DNA of 64,000 bases from Spongisporangium articulatum (GTDB lineage: Bacteria; Actinomycetota; Actinomycetes; Actinomycetales; Kineosporiaceae), in assembly GCF_044465595.1 (NCBI RefSeq), contig NZ_JBITLV010000004.1:434001-498000 (forward strand), written 5' to 3'. Below the pieces are notes generated by a model. The model saw only the letters and a list, made by a program, of their open reading frames with translations, had not been told where the DNA came from and made no database searches. The number at the start of each line of letters is the position of its first letter. Position 1 is the first letter of the stretch. Shown one piece after another: positions 17,893 to 26,535 of the stretch. Position numbers and translations under genes: made by a program.

Positions 17893-19173
17893 TCAGGAGA
17901 ACGCCTCGCTGTCCTTGCGCTGCTCCTCGGCGAGCGGCTTCACCGCGTCGGGGTCGTTGGTCTTCAGCGCCGCGAACAGCCGCAGCGCCTTGGCCCGGTC
18001 CCACTGCACGGCCGAGGCCCCGCTCGGCGTTCGGAAGTTCGGGTTGGACACCGGCACGGTCAGCGACAGCCCGCCACCCCCGGACACCGCCCGCATGGCC
18101 AGCACGAACTTCGTCACCCCGATCGGCCCGGTGCCCTCGTCGACCGTGAGCGCGTTGCCGCCGGCCTTGGCTGCGGGGAAAGCCCGCCACGGCTGGGCCA
18201 GAGTGGCGGGGGCCAGGGCCTTCTTGGAGATGGCCGCCAGCGTCTCGCGCTGCCGCTCGACCCGGCCCAGGTCGCCGCGCGGGTCGCTGTGCCGCGCGCG
18301 GGCGTAGCCGAGGGCCGTGCGCCCGTCCATCTCCTGGCAGCCCTTCTTCAGGTTGATGTGGGCGTCCTTGTCGTTCATCCGGAACTTCGGGCACAGGGTG
18401 ACGCCGCCGACCGCGTCGACCACGTTCGCGAACCCGCCCAGCCCGGTCTCGACGTACTCGTCGATCCGCACGCCCGTGACCTGCTCGATCGTGCGGATCA
18501 GCAGGCTCGGCCCACCGAACGCGTAGGCCGCGTTGATCTTGTTGCTGCCGTGGCCCGGGATCGGCACGTACGAGTCGCGGGGGATGCTGACCAGCACCGT
18601 CGCGCCGCCGCCGGTGTGCAGCAGCATGATCGTGTCGGTGCGCTTCCCGCCCACCGACCCGGTGCCGAGCTTCTTGCGCTGCGCCTTCGTCAGCCCCTCG
18701 CGGGAGTCGCTGCCCACCACCAGGTACGTCGTGCCCGGCTGGTTGCCCGGGTCGGCGACGTCGTGCGCCGGACCGATCGCGTCGACCCGGTTCAGGCTGG
18801 TCCAGGCGGTGATCCCGAGCAGGAGCGGGTAGGCGATCAGCAGCAGGACGACGAGCAGCACGATCCGCCTCGGCCGCCACCCCCGGCGGCGGGTCGGGGT
18901 GGCGTCGTACGGGTCGTGACCGGGGCCGTACCCGGGCCCGTACCCGGGCGGGGGCTGGTAGCCGCCGCGGCCGTCGTCGTAGCCGTCGTAGTACTGCCCC
19001 TCGCCCGGCGCGTACCCACCGCCGTGCTGACCGTAGACGTCCCCGACCCCCGGCGGAGGCGAGGCCGCCCCGGGCGGTGCGGGGCGTCGTCCCCCGGAGT
19101 CCTTGCGCTGAAAGAGCTTCGGCTTGCTGCGATAGACGGTGCCCGGGCGGTTCGGGTCGGGCTGGCGCGCCAT
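17893..19173 (-). CDS. LytR-CpsA-Psr (LCP) family cell-wall ligase
   Basis: 426 aa. A cytoplasmic tail of about 105 residues rich in Gly/Pro/Tyr is followed by one TM helix (IVLLVVLLLIAYPLLLGI) and an extracellular LCP domain with VVGSDSREG, GKRTDTIMLLH, SIPRDSYVPIPGHGSNKINAA and the RARHSDPRGDLGRVERQ arginine motif. LCP enzymes attach polyprenyl-linked glycopolymers such as arabinogalactan or teichoic acid to peptidoglycan. A CoA-binding protein gene lies 3 bp upstream in the same direction. Confidence 0.93.
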   Translation of the reverse strand: MARQPDPNRPGTVYRSKPKLFQRKDSGGRRPAPPGAASPPPGVGDVYGQHGGGYAPGEGQYYDGYDDGRGGYQPPPGYGPGYGPGHDPYDATPTRRRGWRPRRIVLLVVLLLIAYPLLLGITAWTSLNRVDAIGPAHDVADPGNQPGTTYLVVGSDSREGLTKAQRKKLGTGSVGGKRTDTIMLLHTGGGATVLVSIPRDSYVPIPGHGSNKINAAYAFGGPSLLIRTIEQVTGVRIDEYVETGLGGFANVVDAVGGVTLCPKFRMNDKDAHINLKKGCQEMDGRTALGYARARHSDPRGDLGRVERQRETLAAISKKALAPATLAQPWRAFPAAKAGGNALTVDEGTGPIGVTKFVLAMRAVSGGGGLSLTVPVSNPNFRTPSGASAVQWDRAKALRLFAALKTNDPDAVKPLAEEQRKDSEAFS

Positions 19174-19176
19174 CCC

Positions 19177-19596
19177 TCAGCCGGCCTGACGGACGGACTG
19201 GATCTCGATGGCCGGGCAGGTGTCCATCACGACGTCGAGCCCGGCGGTCTTCGCGCGCTCGGCGGCCGCCTCGTCGATGACCCCTAGCTGGAGCCACACG
19301 GCCTTGGCGCCCACGGCGATCGCGTCGTCCACCACGGCGCCCGCCAGGTCGCTGTTCACGAACACGTCGACCACGTCGATCGGGCCCGGCACGTCGGCGA
19401 GGGTCGCGTACCCCGGCTCGCCGTGCACGGTCTCGGCCCTGGGGTGCACGGGGACGACGGTCATGCCGAGCGTCTGCACGAAGGCGGCGATCCGCCAGGC
19501 CGTGCGGGACGTGTTGTTCGACAGCCCGACCACGGCCCACCGCCCGTGGTCGGTCAGCAGCCTGCGGATCACCTCAGGGTCGTTCTGATGGCCCAT
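19177..19596 (-). CDS. CoA-binding protein (YccU-like Rossmann domain)
   Basis: 139 aa. WAVVGLSNNTSRTAWRIA opens a CoA-binding domain; KAVWLQLGVIDEAAAERAKTAGLDVVMDTCPAIE closes it. The end is the usual cysteine-containing motif of this family. CoA binding is inferred from family. The role is unknown; it is transcribed just ahead of the LCP gene. Confidence 0.85.
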   Translation of the reverse strand: MGHQNDPEVIRRLLTDHGRWAVVGLSNNTSRTAWRIAAFVQTLGMTVVPVHPRAETVHGEPGYATLADVPGPIDVVDVFVNSDLAGAVVDDAIAVGAKAVWLQLGVIDEAAAERAKTAGLDVVMDTCPAIEIQSVRQAG

Positions 19597-19661
19597 GCGT
19601 CACAGTCTGCCCCAGCCCGGGATCCAGGCGCGTCCGACCGTAGGTGGATACGGTTGTCGGC

Positions 19662-20639
19662 ATGACCTGGGTGATCACCGGCGGCGCCGGCTACATCGGT
19701 TCGCACGTCGTCCGCGCGATGCGGGAGTCCGGCCGCACGGTCGTCGTCCTGGACGACCTGTCCAGCGGGCACCGGGAGTTCGTCGAGCCGGGTGTGGCCC
19801 TGGTCGAGGGTTCGATCGTCGACCCCGTGGTGGTGCGCAAGACGCTGGGCGCGGCGGCCGGGCTGGGCGGGCTGGACGGCGTGATCCACCTGGCCGGGTT
19901 CAAGTACGCCGGGGTCTCGGTGCAGCGGCCGATCCACACGTTCGAGCAGAACGTCACGGGCACCGCCGTCCTGCTGGAGGGCATGCTCGAGGCCGGCTGC
20001 AAGAACATGGTCTTCTCCTCCAGCGCGGCCTGCTTCGGCACGCCGGACGTCGACCTGGTCACCGAGGCGACGCCGACCAACCCCGAGTCGCCGTACGGGC
20101 AGAGCAAGCTGTTCGGTGAGTGGTTGCTGCGCGACCTCGAGGTCTCCGACGGGCTGCGGCACACGTCGCTGCGGTACTTCAACGTGGTCGGTTCCGGGTA
20201 CCCCGACCTCTACGACACCAGCCCGCACAACCTGTTCCCGAAGGTGCTGGCGGCGGTCGGCGCGGGGGAGACGCCGATCGTGTTCGGCACCGACTACGCG
20301 ACGCCCGACGGCTCGTGCGTGCGGGACTACGTGCACGTGCAGGACATCGCGCTCGCCCACGTCGCGGCCGCCGCCCGGCTCGAGACGGGGCAGCCGCTGG
20401 AGCGGGTCTACAACCTGGGCAGCGGCGACGGGGTCTCGGTGCTGCAGATCATGGACGCCGTCGCGCGGGTCACGGGGCGCCCGTTCACCCCCGAGGTGCG
20501 CGAGCGCCGGCCGGGAGACCCGGCGCGGATCGTCGCGTCCGGGGAGCTGGCCCGCCGCGACCTGGACTGGACCATGCGCCACGACCTCGACGACATGGTC
20601 GCTTCGGCGTGGAGCGCCTGGACGGCGTCCCGCGCTTGA
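19662..20639 (+). CDS. galE: UDP-glucose 4-epimerase
   Basis: 325 aa from the ATG at 19662. NAD-binding GGAGYIGSHVV at residue 8, the catalytic Ser (SSSAACFG) and the YxxxK pair (YGQSKLFGE) are present, along with a nucleotide-sugar pocket. It interconverts UDP-glucose and UDP-galactose for cell-envelope glycans, which suits the LCP neighbour. TACGGT at 19649-19654 ends 7 nt before the ATG, and no RBS is seen. Confidence 0.93.
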   Translation: MTWVITGGAGYIGSHVVRAMRESGRTVVVLDDLSSGHREFVEPGVALVEGSIVDPVVVRKTLGAAAGLGGLDGVIHLAGFKYAGVSVQRPIHTFEQNVTGTAVLLEGMLEAGCKNMVFSSSAACFGTPDVDLVTEATPTNPESPYGQSKLFGEWLLRDLEVSDGLRHTSLRYFNVVGSGYPDLYDTSPHNLFPKVLAAVGAGETPIVFGTDYATPDGSCVRDYVHVQDIALAHVAAAARLETGQPLERVYNLGSGDGVSVLQIMDAVARVTGRPFTPEVRERRPGDPARIVASGELARRDLDWTMRHDLDDMVASAWSAWTASRA

Positions 20640-20647
20640 GTTGTGCT

Positions 20648-20677
20648 CCGAATCCGACACGTTCGTGTCGGATTCGG
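20648..20677. terminator. Bidirectional hairpin between galE and the EEP gene
   Basis: Perfect 14-bp arms (CCGAATCCGACACG, 20648-20661 and 20664-20677) with a 2-nt loop lie between two convergent stop codons. No strong T run is present on either side. Confidence 0.7.
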
Positions 20678-20681
20678 GGCG

Positions 20682-21419
20682 CTATCGCACGTCGACGTCC
20701 ACGGTGACCGCCCGGTGGTCGCTGAAGGGGAGTCGCACGGCCTCCGCCGCGCGCACGGCCAGGGCCCGGTCGGCGAGCACGTTGTCGAGCTGGACCCGCG
20801 GGGCGGGCGAGGGAAAGGTCGGGCCCCGGAACAGGGGCGTGTACCCCGTGAGGCGGGAGGCGGGCCCCGGCGGCAGGTTCAGATCGCCCAGCAGCACACG
20901 CGGCCCCGGCAGCGCATCGAGCCAGCGCCGGACCTGGCGCAGCTGCAGGACGTTCATCCCGACCACGAACGACAGGTGCGTCGCGGCGACCGTCAGGCGC
21001 CCGCCGTCCGTCTGCACGACCGCGGCCACGGCGGCCCGGGGCTCGTCGGCGATCCAGAGGAGGTTCCCGGGCACGGGCAGGGGGTAGCGGCCGGGGGCGC
21101 CGGGCAGGCGCAGCTCGTGCCACTCCAGGACGGGCAGTCGGGTGGCCAGTGCGATGCCGTAGTCGCCGTCGTGAGTGGGGCGGCCGACGGTGCGCACGAA
21201 CCGCCAGCTCGCGTCCGGCAGCGCCGCGGCGGCGGCCACCGCCTGGTCGACGTGACCGGTGCGGGCGATGCCGCGGTCGACCTCCTGCACCGCGAGGACG
21301 TCGGGTGCCAGCGTCGCCAGCGCCGCGGTGATCCCGGCGGCCGGGGCCACCGAACCGTCCGGCCCGTGGGTTCCGAAACCCCGGCCGGACAACAGGTTCG
21401 CCGTCGCGAGGCGGATCAC
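20682..21419 (-). CDS. Endonuclease/exonuclease/phosphatase family hydrolase
   Basis: 245 aa from the GTG at 21419, which overlaps the stop of the upstream kinase-like gene (GTGA). All EEP landmarks are intact: IRLATANLLSG (Asn), DVLAVQEVD (Gln-Glu), LLGDLNLPPG (Asp-Asn) and FSDHRAV (Asp-His). It is a metal-dependent phosphodiesterase; nucleic acid, phosphoinositide-like or small-molecule substrates are all possible. The intact catalytic set contrasts with the degenerate EEP homologue at the left edge. Confidence 0.87.
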   Translation of the reverse strand: MIRLATANLLSGRGFGTHGPDGSVAPAAGITAALATLAPDVLAVQEVDRGIARTGHVDQAVAAAAALPDASWRFVRTVGRPTHDGDYGIALATRLPVLEWHELRLPGAPGRYPLPVPGNLLWIADEPRAAVAAVVQTDGGRLTVAATHLSFVVGMNVLQLRQVRRWLDALPGPRVLLGDLNLPPGPASRLTGYTPLFRGPTFPSPAPRVQLDNVLADRALAVRAAEAVRLPFSDHRAVTVDVDVR

Positions 21420-22330
21420 CACGGGGCTTCGTCGAGCCCGGCCTCGAGGTCGGCGAGCATCTGGGCGGCGTCGTCGACGATCGCCGCGTCGTCGGTGCTC
21501 ACCCCGTGCAGCAGCCAGCGGGCCAGCGCGAACTCGGCCGACAGCCGGGCCCGGCGGCGCAGGAACGGGTCGGGCGGCTCGGTGCTGGCGGCGGTGTACC
21601 CGGCGAGAACGGCGTCCAGCGTGGGTTCGGCCGGGCCGATCGACAGCCAGGCGAAGTCGTCGGCCGGGTCGCCGACCCGCGCCTCCGACCACTCGACGAC
21701 GCCGGTCACCCGGTCACCCTCGGTCAGCACGTTCTCGCCGACCAGGTCGCCGTGCACCACGCACGGCACGAACCGCCAGGCGCCGATCTCCTCGACGGCC
21801 TGCTCCCAGCGCTGCAGCAGCGCCGGCGGCACCCTCCCGGTGCCGGCGGCGCGGTCGAGCTCGGCCAGGCGGCGCAGCCGGAACTCCTCGGCGCCGTAGA
21901 TCGGCAGCCCGGCCTCCTCGATCAGCCGGCCCGGCAGGTCGTGGATCGCCGCGACCGCCCCACCCAGCGCCGTGGCCAGCCCGGGCCGGTGCAGCAGCTG
22001 CGGTGGCTGCAGCGGGCGGCCCGGCAGTTGCCGGTGCACGATCGCCCGGCCGCCCCCGGGCAGCGGGGCGCTGCCCTCGACCTGCGGCAGCCCGAACGGC
22101 AGCCAGGAGACCAGTCCGGCGGTGAGCTCGGCCTCGGCGTCGAGTCGCATGCCCGCGGCGGCGGTGCGGGGGGCCCGGACCACCCACGTGCGGTTCAGGT
22201 TGTCCTCGATCAGGGCCGCGTCGACGTCGTCCGCCGTGGCCTCCACGGCCTGCACACGCACGGGTTCCATCCCGTGCACGGCCGCCGACGCCAGGGCTGC
22301 GAGGGCGAGGTCGGAGCGGGCGGCGGGCAC
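21416..22330 (-). CDS. Phosphotransferase (macrolide 2'-phosphotransferase-like kinase fold)
   Basis: 304 aa. Kinase-like fold with the Brenner catalytic motif VVHGDLVGEN near 210. The following metal motif reads VVEWSEARVGDP, with Glu where Asp (xxDW) is usual. The protein resembles macrolide or aminoglycoside phosphotransferase homologues commonly found beside nudC in actinobacteria. Antibiotic resistance is possible but unproven. It is divergent from nudC and overlaps the downstream EEP gene by 4 bp. Confidence 0.8.
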   Translation of the reverse strand: MPAARSDLALAALASAAVHGMEPVRVQAVEATADDVDAALIEDNLNRTWVVRAPRTAAAGMRLDAEAELTAGLVSWLPFGLPQVEGSAPLPGGGRAIVHRQLPGRPLQPPQLLHRPGLATALGGAVAAIHDLPGRLIEEAGLPIYGAEEFRLRRLAELDRAAGTGRVPPALLQRWEQAVEEIGAWRFVPCVVHGDLVGENVLTEGDRVTGVVEWSEARVGDPADDFAWLSIGPAEPTLDAVLAGYTAASTEPPDPFLRRRARLSAEFALARWLLHGVSTDDAAIVDDAAQMLADLEAGLDEAPW

Positions 22331-22360
22331 ACCGGCAATCTATCGGCGAACCTACCGACG

Positions 22361-22366
22361 TATCGT
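22361..22366 (+). promoter_or_regulatory. nudC -10 hexamer (leaderless)
   Basis: TATCGT ends 6 nt before the GTG at 22373, with the predicted +1 on the start codon. No Shine-Dalgarno lies between. Confidence 0.5.
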
Positions 22367-22372
22367 CGGGGC

Positions 22373-23320
22373 GTGGCCCACCCCCGGTTGCCCGACCTCA
22401 GCCTCGCCCGCCAGACCCTGGACCGCGCGGCCCACCGCCGGACCGATCCCGACCTGCTGCCCAAGCTGCTGGCCGACCCGTTGACCCGGGTCCTGCCCGT
22501 GCGGGCCGGGCAGGCGCCGGTGGCCGTCGAGGACGGGCGCATGCACCTGGTCACCGTGCCCGGCCCCGAGTGGGAGGGCCCGGAGCCGCTGGCCTTCATG
22601 GGGGAGGACGGGGTGGGCGGCGCCTACCTCGCCGCGCCGATCGATGCGCCGGTGGAGCCGGACGTCCCGGTCCCCGGGGTGGCCGAGGGGACGACCTGGG
22701 CCGGGTTGCGGGAGGCCGGGGCGGTCCTGGACGACACCGGGGCGGGGTTGCTCACGTCGTCGGTCGCGTTGCTCACCTGGCACGCCGCGCACCCGTTCTG
22801 CGCCAAGTGCGGCGCGCGCAGCGACGTGACGCTGGCCGGCTGGGAGCGGATCTGCCCGGTGTGCGGGACGCACCACTACCCGCGCACCGATCCCGCCGTG
22901 ATCATGTCGGTGGTGGACGCTGCCGACCGGCTCCTGCTCGGCCGGCAGGCGGTCTGGCCGCCCCGCCGCTGGTCGGTGCTGGCCGGGTTCGTCGAGCCCG
23001 GCGAACCGCTCGAGGCCGCGGTGCGGCGAGAGGTGCTGGAGGAGAGCGGTGTCCACGTCGGTGACGTCGAGTACCTGGGCAGCCAACCGTGGCCGTTCCC
23101 GTCGTCGTTGATGCTCGGCTACCGCGGGGCGGCGCTGACCACCGATCTGCGTCCGGACGGCGAGGAGCTGGCCGAGGCGCGCTGGTGGACACGGGCGGAG
23201 GTGGTCGCCGCGATGGCCGACGGGTCCTTGCTGCTGCCCGGGCCGGTGTCGATCGCCCGGCGCCTGATCGAGGAGTGGTTCGGCGGCACCTTGGAGGACG
23301 GCGTCGACTCCTGGCGCTAG
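22373..23320 (+). CDS. nudC: NAD(+) diphosphatase NudC (RNA deNADding type)
   Basis: 315 aa from the GTG at 22373; the frame is open further upstream but that part is antisense to the kinase gene. The zinc ribbon is FCAKCG (Cys about 143) paired with CPVCG. The Nudix box GFVEPGEPLEAAVRREVLEE starts near 205. The NudC signature SQPWPFPSS follows. It hydrolyses NADH/NAD and can remove NAD caps from RNA. It corresponds to Rv3199c beside mycoredoxin and uvrD2. Confidence 0.93.
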   Translation: MAHPRLPDLSLARQTLDRAAHRRTDPDLLPKLLADPLTRVLPVRAGQAPVAVEDGRMHLVTVPGPEWEGPEPLAFMGEDGVGGAYLAAPIDAPVEPDVPVPGVAEGTTWAGLREAGAVLDDTGAGLLTSSVALLTWHAAHPFCAKCGARSDVTLAGWERICPVCGTHHYPRTDPAVIMSVVDAADRLLLGRQAVWPPRRWSVLAGFVEPGEPLEAAVRREVLEESGVHVGDVEYLGSQPWPFPSSLMLGYRGAALTTDLRPDGEELAEARWWTRAEVVAAMADGSLLLPGPVSIARRLIEEWFGGTLEDGVDSWR

Positions 23321-23325
23321 TCTCC

Positions 23326-23868
23326 CTACCTCTCGCGCAGGGCCGGGCGGTCGGGGTGGTCGAAGCGGACGGTGAGGTCCGCGCGCGCGGCGGGCTCGAC
23401 GTCGTCCAAGTACCGCTCCCACGCGGGCAGCAGCCGCGCCGCCTCCTCCGCCGGCACCCGCCGGGCCCGCGCGGCCGCGGAGACGTCGAGGTGCACGGTC
23501 AGGTCGAGCGACCAGCGGACGTCGTCCCGCAGGAGGAACCGCCCGTCGAGGACGACGACCGCTCCCGGGACGACGTCCCGCAGGTTCTCGCGGTAGGCCC
23601 GGTCGGTCTCGGGGTCGCGCAGGCGCGGCAGCCAGGTGCCGCGGCCGCCGGGTTCGAACGGGTCGAGGACCTCGCGGCGCAGCGCGTCGGTGTCGTACCA
23701 GAGGCGGTACATGGCCTCCGGGTCGTCGCGGCCGTACTCCAGCCGGACCGAGCGGCCGCGCAGGAAGTCGCCGGCGCTGACCCGGGCGACCGGGACCGCA
23801 CGGGCCTCGAGGAGGCCGGCGACGTCGTCCGCGAGGGCCCGCGTGTCGGCCTCGACCGGCCCGTCCAC
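23326..23868 (-). CDS. Uridine kinase-like protein with degenerate P-loop
   Basis: 180 aa from the GTG at 23868. The same frame is open upstream through a CTG at 23946, which would add 26 residues (LNRTALVELVADRLDQL...) that look genuine, so the N-terminus is probably longer. The fold follows uridine kinase-type NTPases (VSAGDFLRGRSVRLEYG, VVLDGRFLLRDD). The Walker A position reads GVDGPVEADTRAL and lacks the GKT/S. From memory, actinobacterial members often have this degenerate loop. Catalysis is doubtful and the role unknown. Confidence 0.65.
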   Translation of the reverse strand: MDGPVEADTRALADDVAGLLEARAVPVARVSAGDFLRGRSVRLEYGRDDPEAMYRLWYDTDALRREVLDPFEPGGRGTWLPRLRDPETDRAYRENLRDVVPGAVVVLDGRFLLRDDVRWSLDLTVHLDVSAAARARRVPAEEAARLLPAWERYLDDVEPAARADLTVRFDHPDRPALRER

Positions 23869-23953
23869 GCCCAGCCGGGCGGGACCTTCCGCGGCGAGCT
23901 GGTCGAGCCGGTCGGCGACCAGCTCGACGAGTGCGGTCCGGTTCAGGGCGCGC

Positions 23954-24208
23954 TCAGGCCGCGAGCCGGGCCTTGACCTCGGCCAGCGACGGGTTGGTGG
24001 CCGCCGAGCCGTCGGGGAAGACCACGGTCGGGACGGTCTGGTTGCCGCCGTTGACGGACTCGACGAAGTCGGCCGCGCCGCGGACCTGCTCGATGTTGAT
24101 CTCGGTGTAGCCGATGCCCTCGCGGTCGAGCTGGCTCTTCAACCGGCGGCAGTACCCGCACCAGGTGGTCGAGTACATGGTGATCGTGCCGGCGTCGGGC
24201 GTGTTCAT
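23954..24208 (-). CDS. mrx1: Mycoredoxin-type glutaredoxin
   Basis: 84 aa from the ATG at 24208, preceded by AAGGAG. Glutaredoxin fold with active site W-C17-G-Y-C20, cis-Pro region TVPTVVFPDG and ATNPS. Mycoredoxin reduces mixed disulfides with mycothiol, the actinobacterial low-molecular-weight thiol. Located between nudC and uvrD2 as Rv3198A is. The gene is transcribed divergently from uvrD2. Confidence 0.93.
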   Translation of the reverse strand: MNTPDAGTITMYSTTWCGYCRRLKSQLDREGIGYTEINIEQVRGAADFVESVNGGNQTVPTVVFPDGSAATNPSLAEVKARLAA

Positions 24209-24337
24209 CGAGCGGGGCTCCTTCGTGCGGGCTAACTGTCCTTCTCTCAACCATCGTGCTGTGGATGGGAATTCCCGCACGCAGTCGTCCACACCACCGT
24301 CGGCAGATTGTCGCATCGGGCTGAGAGGATGCTCCGG

Positions 24338-26461
24338 ATGGATGACACGCTGACCGCGCCCGGCCCCGGTGGAGTGGGGGCTGCGCACATTCTCGACGCG
24401 CTCGACCCGGAGCAGCGGGAGGTCGCGTCCACGCTCAACGGGCCGTTGTGCGTCCTGGCGGGCGCCGGGACGGGCAAGACCCGGGCCATCACGCACCGCA
24501 TCGCCTACGGCGTCCACTGCGGGGTGTACCGGCCGCAGCAGGTGCTCGCCGTGACGTTCACGGCCCGGGCCGCGGGGGAGATGCGCTCGCGGCTGCGTGA
24601 CCTGGGCGTCCCCGGCGTGCAGGCCCGCACCTTCCACGCGGCGGCGCTGCGCCAGCTGGGCTACTTCTGGCCGCAGGTGTTCGGCGGGCGCCCGCCGGAG
24701 ATCCTGGAGTACAAGGCCCGGCTGGTGGCCGAGGCCGCCAACCGGCTGCGGCTGCAGGTCGACCGGGCCGCCGTGCGCGACCTGTCGGCCGAGGTCGAGT
24801 GGTCCAAGGTCTCCCTGCTGACCGCCGAGGCGTACCCGGCCGCGGCCCAGCGCCAGAACCGCGGTGAGCCCGGCGGGCTGGCGCCCGAGGCGGTGGCCCG
24901 GCTGATCACCGTGTACGAGGAGGTCAAGGCCGACCGCGGCGTCATCGACTTCGAGGACGTGCTGCTGCTCACCGCGGGGCTGGTCGAGGAGTACCCGGAG
25001 GTGGCCACGGCGGTCCGGTCGCAGTACCGGCACTTCGTCGTCGACGAGTACCAGGACGTCTCGGCCCTGCAGCACCGGTTGCTGCAGCAGTGGCTGGGCG
25101 ACCGGCAGGAGCTGTGCGTCGTCGGCGACCCGAGCCAGACCATCTACTCGTTCACGGGCGCCTCGCCGCAGTACCTGCTCGGTTTCACCCGCGCCTACCC
25201 GCAGGCCCAGGTCGTGAAGCTGGTCCGCGACTACCGCTCGACCCCGCAGGTCGTCGACCTGGCCAACCGGCTGCTCGCGCCCCGCGGCGGTGCGTCGGGG
25301 GCGCGCCGCGGCGGGGTGGCGCCGCTGGAGCTGATCGCCCAACGCGAGCCGGGGCCGAAGCCGAAGCTGTCGGTGTACGAGGACGACGTGGCCGAGGCCG
25401 GCGCGGTGGCGCGGGCCGTCCTCGACCTGGTCGAGAGCGGGGTGCGGCCGCGGGAGATCGCCGTCCTGTTCCGCACCAACGCGCAGTCGGAGTCGCTCGA
25501 GCAGGCGCTCACCGAGGTCGGCATGGCCTACGTGCTGAAGGGCGGCGAGCGGTTCTTCGCGCGCAAGGAGGTGCGTGACGCGTTGATGTTGCTGCGCGGC
25601 GCGCGGGCCGCCGGCGACACGGGGGAGCCGCTGGGCGAGCAGGTCCGGGCCGTGCTGGCCACGTCGGGCTGGTCGGTCCGGCCCCCGAGCGCGAGCGGGG
25701 CCGTACGCGAGCGCTGGGAGTCGTTGCAGGCGCTCGCCTCGCTGGCCGACGAGATCGCCGACAAGCGGCCCGGCGCGGGGATGACCGACCTGGTCAACGA
25801 ACTGGACGAGCGCGCCTCCGCGCAGCACGCGCCGACCGTGGAGGGCGTCACCCTGGCCTCGCTGCACGCGGCCAAGGGCCTGGAGTGGGACGCGGTGTTC
25901 CTCGTCGGGCTGTCCGAGGGTCTGATGCCGATCACCTTCGCCGAGGGCTGGGAGGCGGTCGAGGAAGAACGCCGGCTGCTGTACGTCGGTATCACCCGGG
26001 CGCGCGAACACCTGCGACTGTCGTGGTCGCGGGCCCGGACGCCGGGGGCGCGGGCCACGCGCTCGCCGTCCCGGTTCCTCGACGGGCTGTTCCCCGAGGC
26101 GCCCCGTGAGGTCCGCGAGGGGCGGTCACGCGCGGCCGGTGCGAGGAAGAGCGCGAAACCCGCCCTGTGCCGGGTCTGCGGCGGCTCGCTCGGGTCCGCG
26201 GCGGAGAAGAAGATCGGCCGCTGCTCGACGTGTCCCTCGACGTACGACGAGGCGCTGTTCGAGCGGTTGCGCACCTGGCGGTTGGCCACCGCGAGCGAGG
26301 CCAGCGTGCCCGCCTACGTCGTGTTCACCGACGCGACCCTGGTGGCGATCGCCGAGACCCTGCCGTCGGACTCGATGGCCCTGGCCCGGGTGCCGGGCGT
26401 CGGGCCGACCAAGCTCGAGCGCTACGGCGAGCAGGTGCTGGCGGTCCTGGCCGAGAGTTAG
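24338..26461 (+). CDS. uvrD2: ATP-dependent DNA helicase UvrD2
   Basis: 707 aa from the ATG at 24338 (SD GAGAGG nine bases upstream; an ATG at 24329 is in frame but too close to it). SF1 motifs: AGAGTGKT near 41 (Walker A), VDEYQDVS (Walker B), GDPSQTIYSFTGA, and the C-terminal YVGITRAREHL. Near 611 a tetracysteine motif (CRVCGG...CSTC) precedes an HRDC domain that reaches the end. This domain order is that of mycobacterial UvrD2, a 3'-5' helicase in DNA repair. Confidence 0.94.
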   Translation: MDDTLTAPGPGGVGAAHILDALDPEQREVASTLNGPLCVLAGAGTGKTRAITHRIAYGVHCGVYRPQQVLAVTFTARAAGEMRSRLRDLGVPGVQARTFHAAALRQLGYFWPQVFGGRPPEILEYKARLVAEAANRLRLQVDRAAVRDLSAEVEWSKVSLLTAEAYPAAAQRQNRGEPGGLAPEAVARLITVYEEVKADRGVIDFEDVLLLTAGLVEEYPEVATAVRSQYRHFVVDEYQDVSALQHRLLQQWLGDRQELCVVGDPSQTIYSFTGASPQYLLGFTRAYPQAQVVKLVRDYRSTPQVVDLANRLLAPRGGASGARRGGVAPLELIAQREPGPKPKLSVYEDDVAEAGAVARAVLDLVESGVRPREIAVLFRTNAQSESLEQALTEVGMAYVLKGGERFFARKEVRDALMLLRGARAAGDTGEPLGEQVRAVLATSGWSVRPPSASGAVRERWESLQALASLADEIADKRPGAGMTDLVNELDERASAQHAPTVEGVTLASLHAAKGLEWDAVFLVGLSEGLMPITFAEGWEAVEEERRLLYVGITRAREHLRLSWSRARTPGARATRSPSRFLDGLFPEAPREVREGRSRAAGARKSAKPALCRVCGGSLGSAAEKKIGRCSTCPSTYDEALFERLRTWRLATASEASVPAYVVFTDATLVAIAETLPSDSMALARVPGVGPTKLERYGEQVLAVLAES

Positions 26462-26523
26462 GCGCGCCCCGCCGGTTTTCCACAGCCTCCGTGTGGCACC
26501 TGGGGTGGAAGTACCCCCTTGGG

Positions 26524-26529
26524 TAGTTT
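26524..26529 (+). promoter_or_regulatory. -10 hexamer of the ftsK-like cluster (leaderless)
   Basis: TAGTTT ends 6 nt before the GTG at 26536, with the predicted +1 on the start codon. The cluster thus appears to have its own promoter, independent of uvrD2. Confidence 0.5.
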
Positions 26530-26535
26530 TGTGGC

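Noticed and set aside
23954..26011. Very long minus-strand frame (685 codons) across uvrD2
   Set aside because: Only its last 84 codons (mycoredoxin) are real; the rest is antisense to uvrD2 with shadow composition and no family resemblance.
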